From Ornithodoros turicata (Eukaryota; Arthropoda; Arachnida; Ixodida; Argasidae), in assembly GCF_037126465.1 (NCBI RefSeq), contig NC_088202.1:99045962-99109961 (forward strand): 64,000 nt of DNA, given 5' to 3'. The notes beneath the pieces were generated by a model. It had not been told where the DNA came from and did no database searches. It saw nothing but the letters and a program-made list of their open reading frames with translations. The translations under genes and the position numbers were made by a program. Below, in pieces: positions 35,216 through 45,318 of the stretch (the stretch's first letter is position 1; every line of letters begins with the position of its first letter).

Positions 35216-35654
35216 TCGATAGCCCTATGAATGACAAATTAAACGGCATAAAGCTCAGTCTTATCCGTTTTGTACATCGTCCGCAAAGCTGCAGTGAATA
35301 TGGTGTTTTTCGGCACTTTGAGTCAACTTTTATATTTTTTTGCAGACAGATAAAAACCGGTGCAGCACTGCCAACGAAGGATCCTATTGTGCCCTAAGTG
35401 GTCTAAAGCCAGATCAAGAAATTATTATAATGCGAGAAGAAATGGCCTTGTAGCGAACGCTCAAACCCGCTCGCGACGACGTCGCCTTATGAGAGGCAGC
35501 TTTTCCTCCTCTCCTATTTCCCGAACCGCGCAGCGCAGAGAATTCGGAAAGCGTTTATTTCTCCTAACTCACCGATGGCTTCAACATATATTTTTTTCCC
35601 GTTCATTCGATACATCAAGTGTACCGGATTGTTCGATTTGAGATGGAACTAGCC

Positions 35655-37042
35655 TATGGTGAATTGCTCGGACTCGGTAGATGACGTTTCGTAGGGGAGC
35701 TTGTGCGCCACTTCAAGGTTTTCATGTGGGATATAAAAGGCTGCTGTTGATCCGCCTTGAGACACTGATCCATCGGTGTACACAGGGAGTCGTTGAGAGT
35801 ACGCTGAGTTGAGGTGCTCCAGCGTAAGTTGGTGAGCAACAACGGGAGGTAAAGAGTTTTTCTTCAGAAGACCAGGAATGTGGTCACATACAGGAGGCCT
35901 GCGAAGAGTCCACATTGTCGGGGCATAGGAACGCACTGATGGCGTGGTGGGGAGGTACACTTTCAGGCGGTCAACAGCAAATGAGCCGAAGATAATAGTA
36001 GGGCTGCTGTGTGAGGTACCGCGCGTATATCCGGAGTGTTTCCACGTCTCGTTGGACGCCTGCTGGCATTTCGCGTGCCTCTGCCAGGACAGGTCTCTGT
36101 CGTTCTAGAAACTCCCAAACAGACGTGGAGGCTTCGAGCCTGAATATTGAGAAGCTCACGCTCTCCGGATATGCTGAGGCCGTGTAGAATAGGCAGGCTG
36201 TACAGCAGTGTGCCCAGAATCAACGCTGTGTGCACGTGACAGGTCAGCGCATGAAGGGCCCCACGACGATCCAGCAATGCAACGTAGAGCATTAAAAAAA
36301 AAACGCTGGTTTTGGTGGCTATTGTTATTACGTGCCAGGACCACGTCATGCCTCTGTCTAATGTCACGCCAAGGTACTTGCAATGAGGCACAAAGTCCAG
36401 CGGTGTCCCACTGACGAACAATGGATACCTTTGGAATACGCGTCGGGTGAATGCCATGGCAACGGTCTTAGCAGGGGAGACCGATAGGCCTCGGTCGGCA
36501 AGGTATTCTACAATGGAATCGAAGGCGCATTGTAACCGGCGTTGGAAGGTGTCTCGACGGGTGGCAGAGGTCCATACAGATGTCGTCTGCGTACAGAGTG
36601 ATGCGGGTATGATCACGCAGCTGGGCAGGACGCGAAGCCATTATAACATTAAAGAGGAGAGAGCTCAATACACTTCCCTGTGTGACACCACGACGGAAGT
36701 GATGGAAAGCGGTGTCACCTTCCATTGTGCGCACGGATAGAAAGTCCTGGATCCATGACACGGCGCAACCTCCTGTTTCGGCCTCTTGTAGGGTCGCGAT
36801 GATGTCGCTCTGCAACACGTTGTCATAAGGTTTCTCTACGTCGAGAAAAACTGCACCGGTGAGGTTGCCTTCAGCCTTCGCTTGTTGCACTTCAGCGACG
36901 AGATAGAGTACGTTGTCAATCGCTGAACGTCCCTGACAAAAGCCTGCCATCACCTCAGGAAAAAAGCGCGTGCTTTCCAGGTACCAGTTCAAGCGGCGGA
37001 AAACCATGCGCTCCATTGTCTTCGCAACGCAGCTTGTGAGGG
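35655..37042 (-). pseudogene. Reverse transcriptase region of the nested LINE
   Basis: The minus strand carries LINE RT blocks in order: SCVAKTMERMVFRRLNWYLE, AGFCQGRSAIDNVLYL, FLDVEKPYDNV (motif A), RGVTQGSVLSSLLFNV (motif B) and ITLYADDICM (the YADD active site). A thumb region follows with CKYLGVTLDRGMTW, then RELLNIQARSL and the first half of RNase H with VYTDGSVSQGG. Frameshifts break it near 36500 and 35960. The RNase H continues across the palindrome at 32798. The overall layout fits I-clade LINEs, which combine RT with a C-terminal RNase H. Confidence 0.9.
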
Positions 37043-37277
37043 TGTTGTGGAACTTCCACTCTAAGAATGACTGGACCTGAATTCCGCAGCTCCCAAACAC
37101 AACGAACCCTTTATTATGATGAGAAGTCCTTTGAAGACAGCTCCCAGCGTTGCAGCCGTCTCGCAGAGCATGCGGTTCCGAGCAGGTCGGATCGCAGAAT
37201 GCCAGAACGTGCGCTTCCCTCGCGTGGTTAGCTTTTCCCGGCCTCGTCTTTCACACTTGTCAAAAAAATATGTAACA
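37043..37277 (-). repeat. BEL 3' LTR
   Basis: 235 bp, TGTTACATA...CCACAACA in sense. It differs from the other LTR at three sites. A sense-strand AATAAAGGG lies about 170 bp into the LTR as a polyadenylation signal candidate. Confidence 0.95.
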
Positions 37278-37292
37278 TCCTCCCCCGCGCAA
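37278..37292 (-). other. BEL polypurine tract
   Basis: The sense strand reads GCGCGGGGGAGGA immediately upstream of the 3' LTR, the usual plus-strand primer position. Confidence 0.7.
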
Positions 37293-37332
37293 AAAAAACA
37301 AACAAAAAAAAAACGTTCAAGTCACTCAAGAG

Positions 37333-37554
37333 TCAATTATAGTCAAGTTCTAATGGGTACAGTAACTGTACAGGGCGACGAGTCACAGTTCCACTGGGTA
37401 GTCTGACTTGACAGGCACGTACGTTGCCGTCTCGCCCCCTATACAGCTCGGTCACCTTCACGAGCTTCCACATGCTCCTTGGCGCCTTGTCTTCATGCAG
37501 TAGGACCACATCACCTTCGCCAAGTGCTCTTTGGTTACGTTGAGCGCGACACAA
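37333..37554 (-). pseudogene. BEL C-terminal domain (DUF5641-like)
   Basis: Reads MCRAQRNQRALGEGDVVLLH, WKLVKVTELYRGRDG and CQVRLPSGTVTRRPVQLLYP. This is the small beta-rich domain that follows integrase in Pao polyproteins, ending in the typical L-Y-P-L-E. It is in frame with the integrase block upstream but separated from it by a single TGA after DRFWKR. Confidence 0.85.
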
Positions 37555-37590
37555 ATGTGCCGACCGAAGTTCAAGGAGGTACTCGTGTTT

Positions 37591-38100
37591 TCACCTCTTC
37601 CAAAACCTGTCCGCAATCTGTTGTCGGTGACGCCATCTTTTGACCGCTGTACTGGCTGTCGAAGGCTTCACAGGAGCCGCAGGTTGTTCCGGCAAGGCCG
37701 TCAAAGTCTTTCCGATCAGCAGGTGCGCTGGAGTGAGCGCGATGGGTTCCTCTGGACTCGAATGTAGAAAGGTTAATGGTCTTGAGTTTACGACAGCTTC
37801 TACTTCTGAGAGAAGCGTTTCTAGCTCCTCGAATGTGAGACTTTGGCGACCCAGGGATCGGCGTAGACAGTTCTTGACAGTTCGAACCATCCGTTCCCAC
37901 ATGCCGCCCCACCAGGCTGCCCTCTCGACTATAAATTGCCAGTGAATCCGTTTTGTCAAGACAAAATCTTGAAACTCGGTGCTGCACATGGCTTTCCATA
38001 GCTCTCGGATGTCTCGTGCCGCTTTCTTGAAGGCCAGAGCGTTGTCGCTGTAGATGGTAGACGGTACCCCTCTCCTTGACAAAAATCGCCGGAACGCCAT
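37591..38100 (-). pseudogene. BEL integrase, second half
   Basis: It carries the integrase core continuation YSDNALAFKKAARD (the second catalytic Asp lies in SDN), then FIVERAAWWGGMWERMVRTV with the catalytic Glu in VERA, and the C-terminal RSLGRQSLTFEELETLLSEV block. It is in frame with 38131-39012, from which a single TAG separates it. Otherwise the block is intact. Confidence 0.9.
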
Positions 38101-38130
38101 GACGAAGGCTCTCGCTGTTAAATCCGTCGC

Positions 38131-39012
38131 CTACTCCAGATGTACAGCTCTCGTGGTCGCACAAGTGAAAAGTACGACATAACACTTTGGTGATGCCGTG
38201 TTGGTTGTGGTCTTCACATATAGGGGGCCAGCAAAGTCCACACCCGTGGTATCATATGGGTGAGTCGGGTCGGTCCGGGTAGCTGGCAGCGGTGCTGTTG
38301 GCGCAGACGCTGGTCGTGCCCGGAATTTCACGCAGACAGCACACCGGTGGATGACCGACTTCACTGCCTGTCTAGCTTGAAGCAACCACCATCTTTCACG
38401 CAAAGCCGACATTGTCGTCTGTACCCCGCCGTGTAGCATGCGTCGGTGCGTGTTCATAATAATCAGCCTAGCCAAGGCGTGGCATTTCGGTAGTATGATG
38501 GGATGTTTGATATCCTCACAGTTGTCTGAACACTGAAGCCGGCCCTCTAGCCGCATTACTCCACCTTCGTCGAGAAAAGGGTTGAGCTGAGCTATCCTTG
38601 AAGTTTCGCTGATTCTACGATTCTTTGTCAGCGCTTGAATCTCTTCAGGAAAGACTTCCTTCTGAGTGTGTTTCACCCAAAACGTCTCTGACTCTGCTAT
38701 CTCGATGGCTGTAGGCGGCCCGGTGGTTCGCACGCTACGACGGCAGTTTTCCGTGAACCTTCTGACCCAGCTGGTAACGCGCAGAGCGCGGTTGTAGTCG
38801 CTGTACGTAGCAAGGTCGAACAAAGGGGAAGTTGCTTCTGCGCCAGTTGTCAGAACCGCCGCTTTTGTCATTTCATCCGTGACACTGCTGAAGGCACTGA
38901 CATCATTCTGATGCTGTTCCGGCCAAAACTGCTCCGGCTTCGAAAGCCAAGATGGCCCCTCGAACCACTGTTTGTTTCGAGACAACGTCTTGACAGTTTG
39001 TCCTCTCGTCAC
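38131..39012 (-). pseudogene. BEL linker and integrase N-terminal half
   Basis: The 293 codons include the HHCC zinc finger (H...H in an RRMLHGGVQTT context, CAVCVKFRA) and the start of the integrase core, with GVDFAGPLYVK providing the first catalytic Asp. It ends at TTRAVHLE followed by an in-frame TAG. The upstream part carries the WVRRF linker typical of Pao elements. Confidence 0.9.
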
Positions 39013-39497
39013 CGCGTCCGCGGGGTTCTCTCATACCCAGGGCAGTGCCTCCACTGCTGCACACTGCTCTTTTCTTGGATCTCAGCTACCCTGTTTCTGA
39101 CGAAGGGTTTCCACCTGCTTGCTTTACTCTGGATCCAACTCAGTGTAATAGTGGAGTCTGTCCAGAAAGTCATCTCCTCATCCGGTAGAGCCAGTGCTTG
39201 ATGTAGAAATTTCCCGATTCGAACACCAACCACAGCTCCCAGTAGCTCTAGTCTGGGCAGCGTGATGACTTTCAGTGGCGCCACGCGTGATTTGGCGAAG
39301 TGTAGAACCACTTTCGTCTCCATGGTGTCACTTGTGCTTCGAAGGAATGCACACGCTCCATAGGCACTTGGACTGGCGTCTGTGAAGATGTGGAGTTGGT
39401 ACCGTACCGAACCACTCTCCGGGAGTACGCATCGTTGCACGGACACGTCCCGTAGGTCGGGTAGCTCAGCGCGCCACGCATGCCACTTCTTGGCCAA
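39009..39497 (-). pseudogene. BEL RNase H-like domain
   Basis: Contains QLHIFTDASPSAYGACAFLR, then KSRVAPLKVITLPRLELLGA, TFWTDSTITLSWI and FVRNRVAEI, the ordered RNase H signature of Pao elements, with catalytic Asp in TDAS, Glu in RLELLGA and Asp in TDST. Frameshifts separate it from both neighbouring blocks, one of them about 5 bases from the RT block at 39502. Confidence 0.9.
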
Positions 39498-39501
39498 ATC
39501 G

Positions 39502-40050
39502 TCAGGAATTCTCGTATCCCAATCCAGCTTCGCCTTCCAAAGCTCTTGGAAGAGCTTTAGCTCTGATAGTGTACGGGGATAAGAAGCCTAACGGGTCGAA
39601 CAGCCTAGCGGACGCTCCCAATATAGCCCTCTTGGTGTCTCTCATGTCAGAGATTACTTCCATGAGATGATCCGCTGAGAACCGTAACCTGTCGCTGCGC
39701 CTATCCCACGCCACACCGAGGACCTTTGTCTGCGACAGCTCTGAAAACTGCTTCTCGTCGTTCAGGATGCCAACGTGTGTATTCAAGAACATGTCTTGGA
39801 GCTCAGCTGAATTTGAAGTCCATTTCGATAACTTCATGCCTGCCTTCTCTAGGAGGTCTTGAGCCCTTTGGACGATTTTCTTTCCTTCTTCATCGTTGGC
39901 TACGCCAAGAAGCAGATCGTCGACGTAGAATGCGTCAATTAATTTGTTAACAAGGTCTCTATCGGGCTCGTCCACTGACCGTAGATGGTGCTGCATAGTC
40001 GCAGTCAACAAGAAGGGACTTGACGTCGTACCGAAAGGCACTCTTGTCAT
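39502..40050 (-). pseudogene. BEL reverse transcriptase, second half
   Basis: Has MTRVPFGTTSSPFLL, DAFYVDDLLLG (the YVDD active site), LSKWTSNSAEL, KVLGVAWDRRSDRL and RLFDPLGFLSPYTIRAK, in BEL order. It is in frame with the first RT half; only a TAA at 40096-40098 lies between. The 3' end shifts frame before RNase H. Confidence 0.9.
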
Positions 40051-40095
40051 TCTCCAGCACTGGACGTCTGGGTGTGGGTTGTTCTGCGATGGAGC

Positions 40096-41076
40096 TTAAG
40101 AGAACCACAAAAACCTCAGTGCATCCCTGTCTTCTTCTTTGATGCCAATCTGCAGGAACGCCTTTTGAATGTCAGCGGTGATTGCTACTTTGTGTAATCT
40201 GAAGCGCAGCAATACGGGAATTAGATCTGCTCCTAATTTCGGGCCTTTCTCCAGATGATCGTTGACTGAAGGAACACCTGGCGCGTGCGACGAGGCGTCG
40301 AACACCACTCGAACCTTTGTGGTTGATGACTCGTTACGGACCACAGCTCTGTGAGGCATGTAGTAGATCCGCTCAGGCTTCGCGCAGTTGGTGGAGACTA
40401 CCTCCGCGTGCCAGTTTGTTAGGTAGTTCCGGATGACCTCGTCGTACTGCTGGATGGCGTCACTGTGGGCTAAACGTTTCACAAGCCCTTGCAACCGCTT
40501 TTCGGCGACTTCAAGGTTGCTGCCTAGCTCCCCCTTGAGACTTTTCCATGGCAAGGCCACTTCGTAGCGTCCGACCAGCATCTTAATGTTTCGCTTAAAC
40601 TCATCCAGCACTAGCTGGTCATGTTCGGTGTTGGTCATGACTTCATCCCGAATGCCGATGCTATCCAACTCCCAGAAGTTTTTTATCACGTCTTGTTCTT
40701 CGGCTGTGCATCCCATCCTTAGGACGCACACGGCTGTTGTCGATCGTTCCGTGCACTCACTGCTGAGACGTGAGGTTCCTTGGAAGGTCCAGCCAAAGAC
40801 CGTATCAATGGCTACCAATCTGTCGTCCTGTTTGTCCCTCTTCACGTCTCCTGTTAAGAGTCTCCACAATTCGTCGCTGCCAACCAGTAGACCAATGCCT
40901 GCTTCACAGTTCACGCTTGGGAATAGAACGTCGTCCGCAATTAGATGTCCTTCTCGTCGTAACAATTCCACAAACTGCTGAGTGGTAGGCACTTCGGGAA
41001 GATCCTGGCAGATGAACGGGACAGTGACTGCACGTATCACGTAGTCAAGTGGACTGTACTGGCTTCGCAGGTGCAC
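40096..41076 (-). pseudogene. BEL protease C-part and reverse transcriptase, first half
   Basis: The 326 codons start within the protease tail (EAGIGLLVGSDELW, WTFQGTSR). They continue through the Pao-typical NFWELDSIGI connector, then RT with MPHRAVVRNE, TKVRVVFDASS, ADIQKAFLQIGI (motif A) and RDALRFLWF. The block is in frame with gag-protease upstream; only one TAA after HTFAN intervenes. The frame is otherwise unbroken. Confidence 0.9.
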
Positions 41077-41115
41077 TTCTACTACTCTCCCCAGGTGGAC
41101 TTTGGTGGTTGTGGC

Positions 41116-42690
41116 TTAGTTTGCGAAGGTGTGGATGTGTAGCTTCGCCTCACCAACAACTTGTAACTTGAGCTTTTGCGCAATATCCTCTCGAATGAAC
41201 GTTTTTTGACTCCCTCCGTCCACCACCCCTCGTAGCTGGGTACACGCAGTGTCAGATGAAACCCAAGCCCGAAAAGTTTGTAGTAGTACCTCCGTGTCAT
41301 GAGGTCGCTTGTCTTTGTTACTTATGATCTGGTTGCTCGCTGCCATCACACTGATCATCGCCACGGCGTCAGAAGCACGTTCAGGTTGTGATCGCGACGG
41401 GTTGCAGACTACGGCAACGTGCCTGCTGCCACAACTGCTGCAGGTCACTTTGGCGCGACAGTACCTTGAACGATGTCCTCTTCTGGTGCACCGGAAGCAC
41501 CGCACCTCTTTCGCCAGCCTCTTCATTTTCTCGGCTACTGGTAGGTTCTCTTGGCAGTCTACCGTGTCGTGTTGAACTGAGGAGCAGAATGCACACTTTA
41601 TAGCGCTCTCGGTGGTACTTTGAAGAACCATCCCAGTGGGAACACTCCTGCTTCCTTGGGCATGGTACGGTTTAGTCCCCGATGGCGGCTTGGAGTCTTT
41701 GACCCCCGATCGCTCTAGACTCTCCAATTCGATGCCAATGAAGTTGAGAACCTTAGTCAACTCATCTGTCCCTCCCTCGGCTGTAGCAACTTGAGCTTCC
41801 GGTGTGGCCGTCGCGCTCTGAACGGCTCTAGTGTCGCGGAGGGCAGTCGTTCCATACCGCACGGTCCTGTGATGCTCGACAACCATTTCCGAAGGGATCG
41901 CCGACAGAAGGATGTCCGCCAACATTGGTGCGTAGCTGCTTGTCATTACACCCAGGGCTTTCAGGCCACGAACATTGGCTTGAACGTGGTCGTACAGACG
42001 TCGGAGCCCTGACGGGTCTCTTCGGGACTTTACCCCTGGCAAAGTTCGTAGCTTGGCCAGATACTCTCGCTCAATCTGGTACGTATCTCCAAAACGCTGT
42101 ACCAGGATCTCGATGGCGTCGTCATAGTTGCTAGCAGTTGCCTGCAACCCACGGATGGCGGCTGCAGCTCGGCCTTTCAGCAAAGTGGTCAAGTACTGAA
42201 ACTTCTCAGTCTTGTTGAGTCGCCGGTTGTCATGCACCGCAGTGCGAAATTGCTCCCAGAACATCTGCCATTGGGTGAGCTCGCCCCCGTAAGTCATCAG
42301 TTGCAGCTTTGGGAGCTTGACGCCTGCCGGAGCTTGCTCGCTGGCTCGTGGCGTGGCAGGCAAAAGAGCCTCTGAGGTCACCGAAGTTGCCTGCTGTTCC
42401 ACGGAGTGAAGGTCTGCTAGACGGGTTTGCACCTCGGCCATGGCATTGGCCACCTGTTCCTCATAACTAAACACGGTTTCGCATTCCGTTGCGAGTTCGT
42501 CCTCCTTGATGTAGACTTCAATCTCCTTATTCACCTTTCGGAGTTCCCGATCGGCCACTTCCAATCGAGCCAGTAGTCCATTCAACATGGTCCTATTTAC
42601 GCTGAGATTCTGTCGAAGGTCGATGACCTCGTTGACTATCCTCGTTACTTGGGCACGGCGTGCTGCTCGCTTGGGCTTGAGCCGGTCCAT
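41116..42690 (-). pseudogene. BEL gag and protease start
   Basis: I take the ATG at 42690 (MDRLKPKR) because upstream codons lie in the primer binding site and LTR. The N-terminus is helical and coiled-coil prone. A DUF1759-type gag core has LMTYGGELTQWQMFWEQFRT and QYLTTLLKGRAAAAIRGL. Cys/His knuckles follow as CAFCSSVQHDTVDC, CFRCTRRGHRSRYC and CSSCGSRHVAVVC. The aspartic protease starts with LRGVVDGGSQKTFI, active site DGG. The 524 codons end at a TAA after HTFAN. The frame continues beyond into RT, so the stop is either damage or a readthrough site; damage is likelier. Confidence 0.9.
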
Positions 42691-42733
42691 GATTCCTCTC
42701 CGAATGGTCGAAGTCTCGTGCTGCGAAGACAGG

Positions 42734-42752
42734 TCCCGGGTTTCGGCACCAG
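42734..42752 (-). other. BEL primer binding site
   Basis: The sense strand reads TGGTGCCGAAACCCGGGAC three bases after the 5' LTR. TGG plus tRNA-end complementarity is the expected form, but the tRNA was not assigned. Confidence 0.75.
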
Positions 42753-42755
42753 TGA

Positions 42756-42990
42756 TGTTGTGGAACTTCCACTCTAAGAATGACTGGACCTGAATTCCGC
42801 AGCTCCCAAACACAACGAACCCTTTATTATGATGAGAAGTCCTTTGAAGACAGCTCCCAGCGTTGCAGCCGTCTCGCAGAGCATCCGGTTCCAAGCAGGC
42901 CGGATCGCAGAATGCCAGAACGTGCGCTTCCCTCGCGTGGTTAGCTTTTCCCGGCCTCGTCTTTCACACTTGTCAAAAAAATATGTAACA
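42756..42990 (-). repeat. BEL 5' LTR
   Basis: 235 bp, differing from the 37043-37277 LTR at three positions. It lies upstream of gag in the minus-strand reading. Confidence 0.95.
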
Positions 42991-43080
42991 AGGGTAATCG
43001 GGCGAAAGGAATCAATATCATGCAGCGACCTGCCGGTTTCAGAAGAGGAACAACCATTGCAGTTTTCCACCCTCGTGGGA
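42991..43080 (-). pseudogene. 5' stub of the nested LINE
   Basis: The minus strand reads WKTAMVVPLLKPAG and, after a frameshift, HDIDSFRPITL, the RT blocks just upstream of the TSCVAKT block on the far side of the BEL element. The similarity fades near 43080, so the LINE copy is 5'-truncated and lacks its endonuclease. Confidence 0.75.
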
Positions 43081-43089
43081 CTTCACCTG

Positions 43090-43890
43090 TACGCCAGGAA
43101 CTTCACCTGTACCTGTGTAAAGAGCCTAAGAGGAGCCGACGCCCACATAAGTGGAGATTCCGGAGGGCTTTGTACGTTACCTGGTCAGCTCCAGGCGAGG
43201 TGTGGTGGGGGGAATTCCTCAGGGCAGATTCAAACTCAACAAGCGACAAAAGGTACGTCCAAGGGTACGTCCTTGTCTCGGTTTTATTTCGCAGTCATGC
43301 ACCAGCTTGTCAGAACCGTTTCGCTTTTCTCGTTCCGCGAGGGAAGTTAGACATAGTGTGCCATGTGCATAGATTTTGGCGCATGTTCAAAAACCCTTAT
43401 GTGGGCAAAATAGACCAACCACTGTGGGGTCGCTCACGATCATAATTGTCTTGAGACGTAAAGCCACGAATTATCATCCTGATCAGTGTCCACTAGCAAA
43501 TCAGCAAATATCTCATCATGTGGAACTCCTGTGCGGAAAAGGTCGTTACGAAGGGAATTACAACGCCAAGATAGAGGACGTGGTACCTAGTGTGTTGGTC
43601 CGTTCGTCGTTTCCGTGCATCGCAGTGTTGGGCGCCGGTGCGGGTTCAGTGTAGAAACGAACGAAGAGCGAACGGAACGATCAATGAAACTCGACGCATG
43701 TTGCACTAGAGCGACCTGTGTAACGTGCATAATCAAACCACTGCAACATTTTCTTCCTTACAACACCCATGTGCTCAGGTTGCCAGTAACTTCATGTTCC
43801 TCTAGACCGTCAGCAGCTACATTCTACCAGTGATGCGACTCTCCAGCTTTTCATATGGAGGAGATGCCTCGAAACGCACATGCGTTGGGT
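43090..43890. other. No recognisable feature
   Basis: Several plus-strand frames overlap here (to 173 codons at 42829-43350, starting in the BEL LTR) but carry no motif. Confidence 0.35.
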
Positions 43891-45105
43891 AGGGAAGCTA
43901 ACTGGTATATGGTGAAGCTGCATCATGGTGCGGGATAATGTGTACCATAATGGGACAATTTAATAATAATTGGGGGTTTACGTCGCGAGACAACTGAGAC
44001 CATGAGCGACGCCACAGCGGTCGATCTGTGGATTACTTTTGCCCACTTGAGGGTTCTTTAACGTGCGATGAAAGCTCATCACACGGCTCCCCGTATTTAA
44101 CGTCCCTCGCGGAAGACGGCGTGTCTAAGTAACTTGTACCCTGCCACCAAGTTACTGGCGTCCTCGGCCGGGTTCGAACCCGCGATCTCGTGATCAGAAG
44201 GCGAACACGCTACCGACTGAGCCACCGAGGCTGTTAATTGGGCAATTTGATAAAAAAAATACAACAGGGGAAGCTTAGTGGTGCATGGTAAAGCTGCAAC
44301 ATGGCACTGGAAAATTTTCTCCAGTATAATTACAGTACACACCACATACCAGTACACATTATCCAGGATAATGTGTACGACAATGTGACAATGTTCTGAA
44401 CAAAGTAGAGTAAAGGAAGCTAACGAGTGCAACGTGCAGCTGCAACAGGGTACTGGATGATGTGTGGACAATGACAATCTACTGAACAAGGCAGAATAGG
44501 GAACCTAACTGGTGCGTCGTAAAGATGCAGCATGGTAGTGGATAATGTGTCCCACAATATGATTATGTGACGAGCAAAGTAGAATAGGGGAACCTTACTG
44601 GTATATCGTGAAGATGCAACATGGTACTGGATAATTTGTAGGACAATGTGATAATGTGATGAACAAAGTAGAATAGGGGAAGCTTACTTGTGCATCACGA
44701 AGCTCCAGCATGGTACTGGATAACGTGTACGACAATGAGAAAAGGTGATGAACAAATTAATATAGGGGAAGCTTACTAGTGCATCGTGAAGCTAGAGCAT
44801 GGTTCTGGATAAAGTGTACGATAAATGTGCACGACAATGTGATAATGCGATGAACAAATTAGAATAAGGAAAGGTTACTGGTATATCGTGAAGCTGTAGT
44901 ATCTTACTGGATAATATGTACGTCAATGTGATGTAGTGGATGTTTATTGGTGCATCGTGTAGCAGCATCATACTGTACAATGCGCACGACAATACGATTA
45001 CGTGATGAATAAAGTAGAACAGGGGAAGCTTACTGGTGGACCGGAAAGCTCCAAAATGTCACTGGATAATTTGTACGAAGATGTGACAATGTGATGAACA
45101 AAGTA
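43891..45105. repeat. Tandem array, degenerate unit of roughly 88 bp
   Basis: About ten units recur with the consensus-like words AGGGGAAGCTTACTGG, GTGCATCGTGAAGCT, CATGGTACTGGATAAT, GTGTACGACAATGTGA and TGATGAACAAAGTAGAA. Units start near 43891, 44268, 44411, 44505, 44588, 44675, 44766, 44870, 44940 and 45018. Copies are quite diverged, with small insertions. A SINE at 43962-44239 splits the array. The array ends where a mariner terminus starts. Confidence 0.8.
43962..44239 (-). mobile_element. Full-length tRNA-derived SINE
   Basis: The minus strand starts GCCTCGGTGGCTCAGTCGGT (box A type) and has GGGTTCGAACCCGG (box B). The body has a central GCACGTTAAAGAACCCTCA motif, and the end is an ATT-rich tail. 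The flanks GGGACAATTT (43952-43961) and GGGCAATTT (44240-44248) are an imperfect target duplication. The head resembles a tRNA with an imperfect anticodon stem. The central motif recurs in the 62.45-kb SINE, so the two families share a domain despite different heads and tails. Confidence 0.75.
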
Positions 45106-45318
45106 CGAGGGGTGTTCAAGTCAAACCGGGACTTTCTGTCTCCTAAGTGTACACATGGCTCGCGCAACTTCTTTTTCGTCATCTTCACACGCGACAGGCA
45201 TCCGCGTTAACCACGTGGTGGTCCAAAGTTTGTGCAAAACAGAAGACACGTGCTGTACAAGATGGCCGATAACGAGGTGAGCACGCACATCTAGTAGCGA
45301 AGTGTCATGAAGCTTTTT
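45106..45318 (+). mobile_element. 5' end of a mariner-like element
   Basis: After a TA (45104-45105) the terminus CGAGGGGTGTTCAAGTCAAA is typical of mariner ends. An ATG at 45262 opens MADNEVSTHI and, past two stops, RSVMKLF, which fits a mariner transposase N-terminus. The element is cut off at about 45318 by the start of an ACACC-rich repeat, and I did not find the rest downstream. Confidence 0.65.

Larger units (their letters stand above)
32799..35654. mobile_element. 2.86-kb palindromic element inserted in the LINE
   Basis: The ends are perfect inverted repeats starting GGCTAGTTCCATCTC. The arms are inverted copies over about 920-950 bp each (32799-33722 and about 34700-35654), with a unique 1-kb centre. 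TATG flanks both ends (32795-32798 and 35655-35658). Removing the element restores the RNase H reading frame of the host LINE, which fixes the borders. The superfamily was not identified, as a 4-bp target and long arms fit several groups. Each arm keeps a matching open frame, annotated separately. Confidence 0.85.
37043..42990 (-). mobile_element. Nearly complete BEL/Pao LTR retrotransposon
   Basis: A 5948-bp element in minus orientation with 235-bp LTRs at both ends, flanked by a 4-bp AGGG duplication (37039-37042, 42991-42994). Between the LTRs lie primer binding site, gag, protease, RT, RNase H, integrase, a C-terminal domain and a polypurine tract, in BEL order. The LTRs differ at three positions, so the insertion is fairly young. 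Four in-frame stops and two frameshifts break the polyprotein. It interrupts the LINE between RPITL and TSCVAKT. Confidence 0.95.

Noticed and set aside
36468..37100. 210-codon LINE protein starting at 37100
   Set aside because: The first 19 codons come from the BEL LTR; the LINE frame starts only after 37042.
41116..42894. 592-codon gag with its start at 42894
   Set aside because: The first 68 codons run through LTR and primer binding site; the ATG at 42690 is the likely start.
43891..45105. CRISPR-like array
   Set aside because: Units are about 88 bp, contiguous and diverged, with no unique spacers; this is animal DNA.
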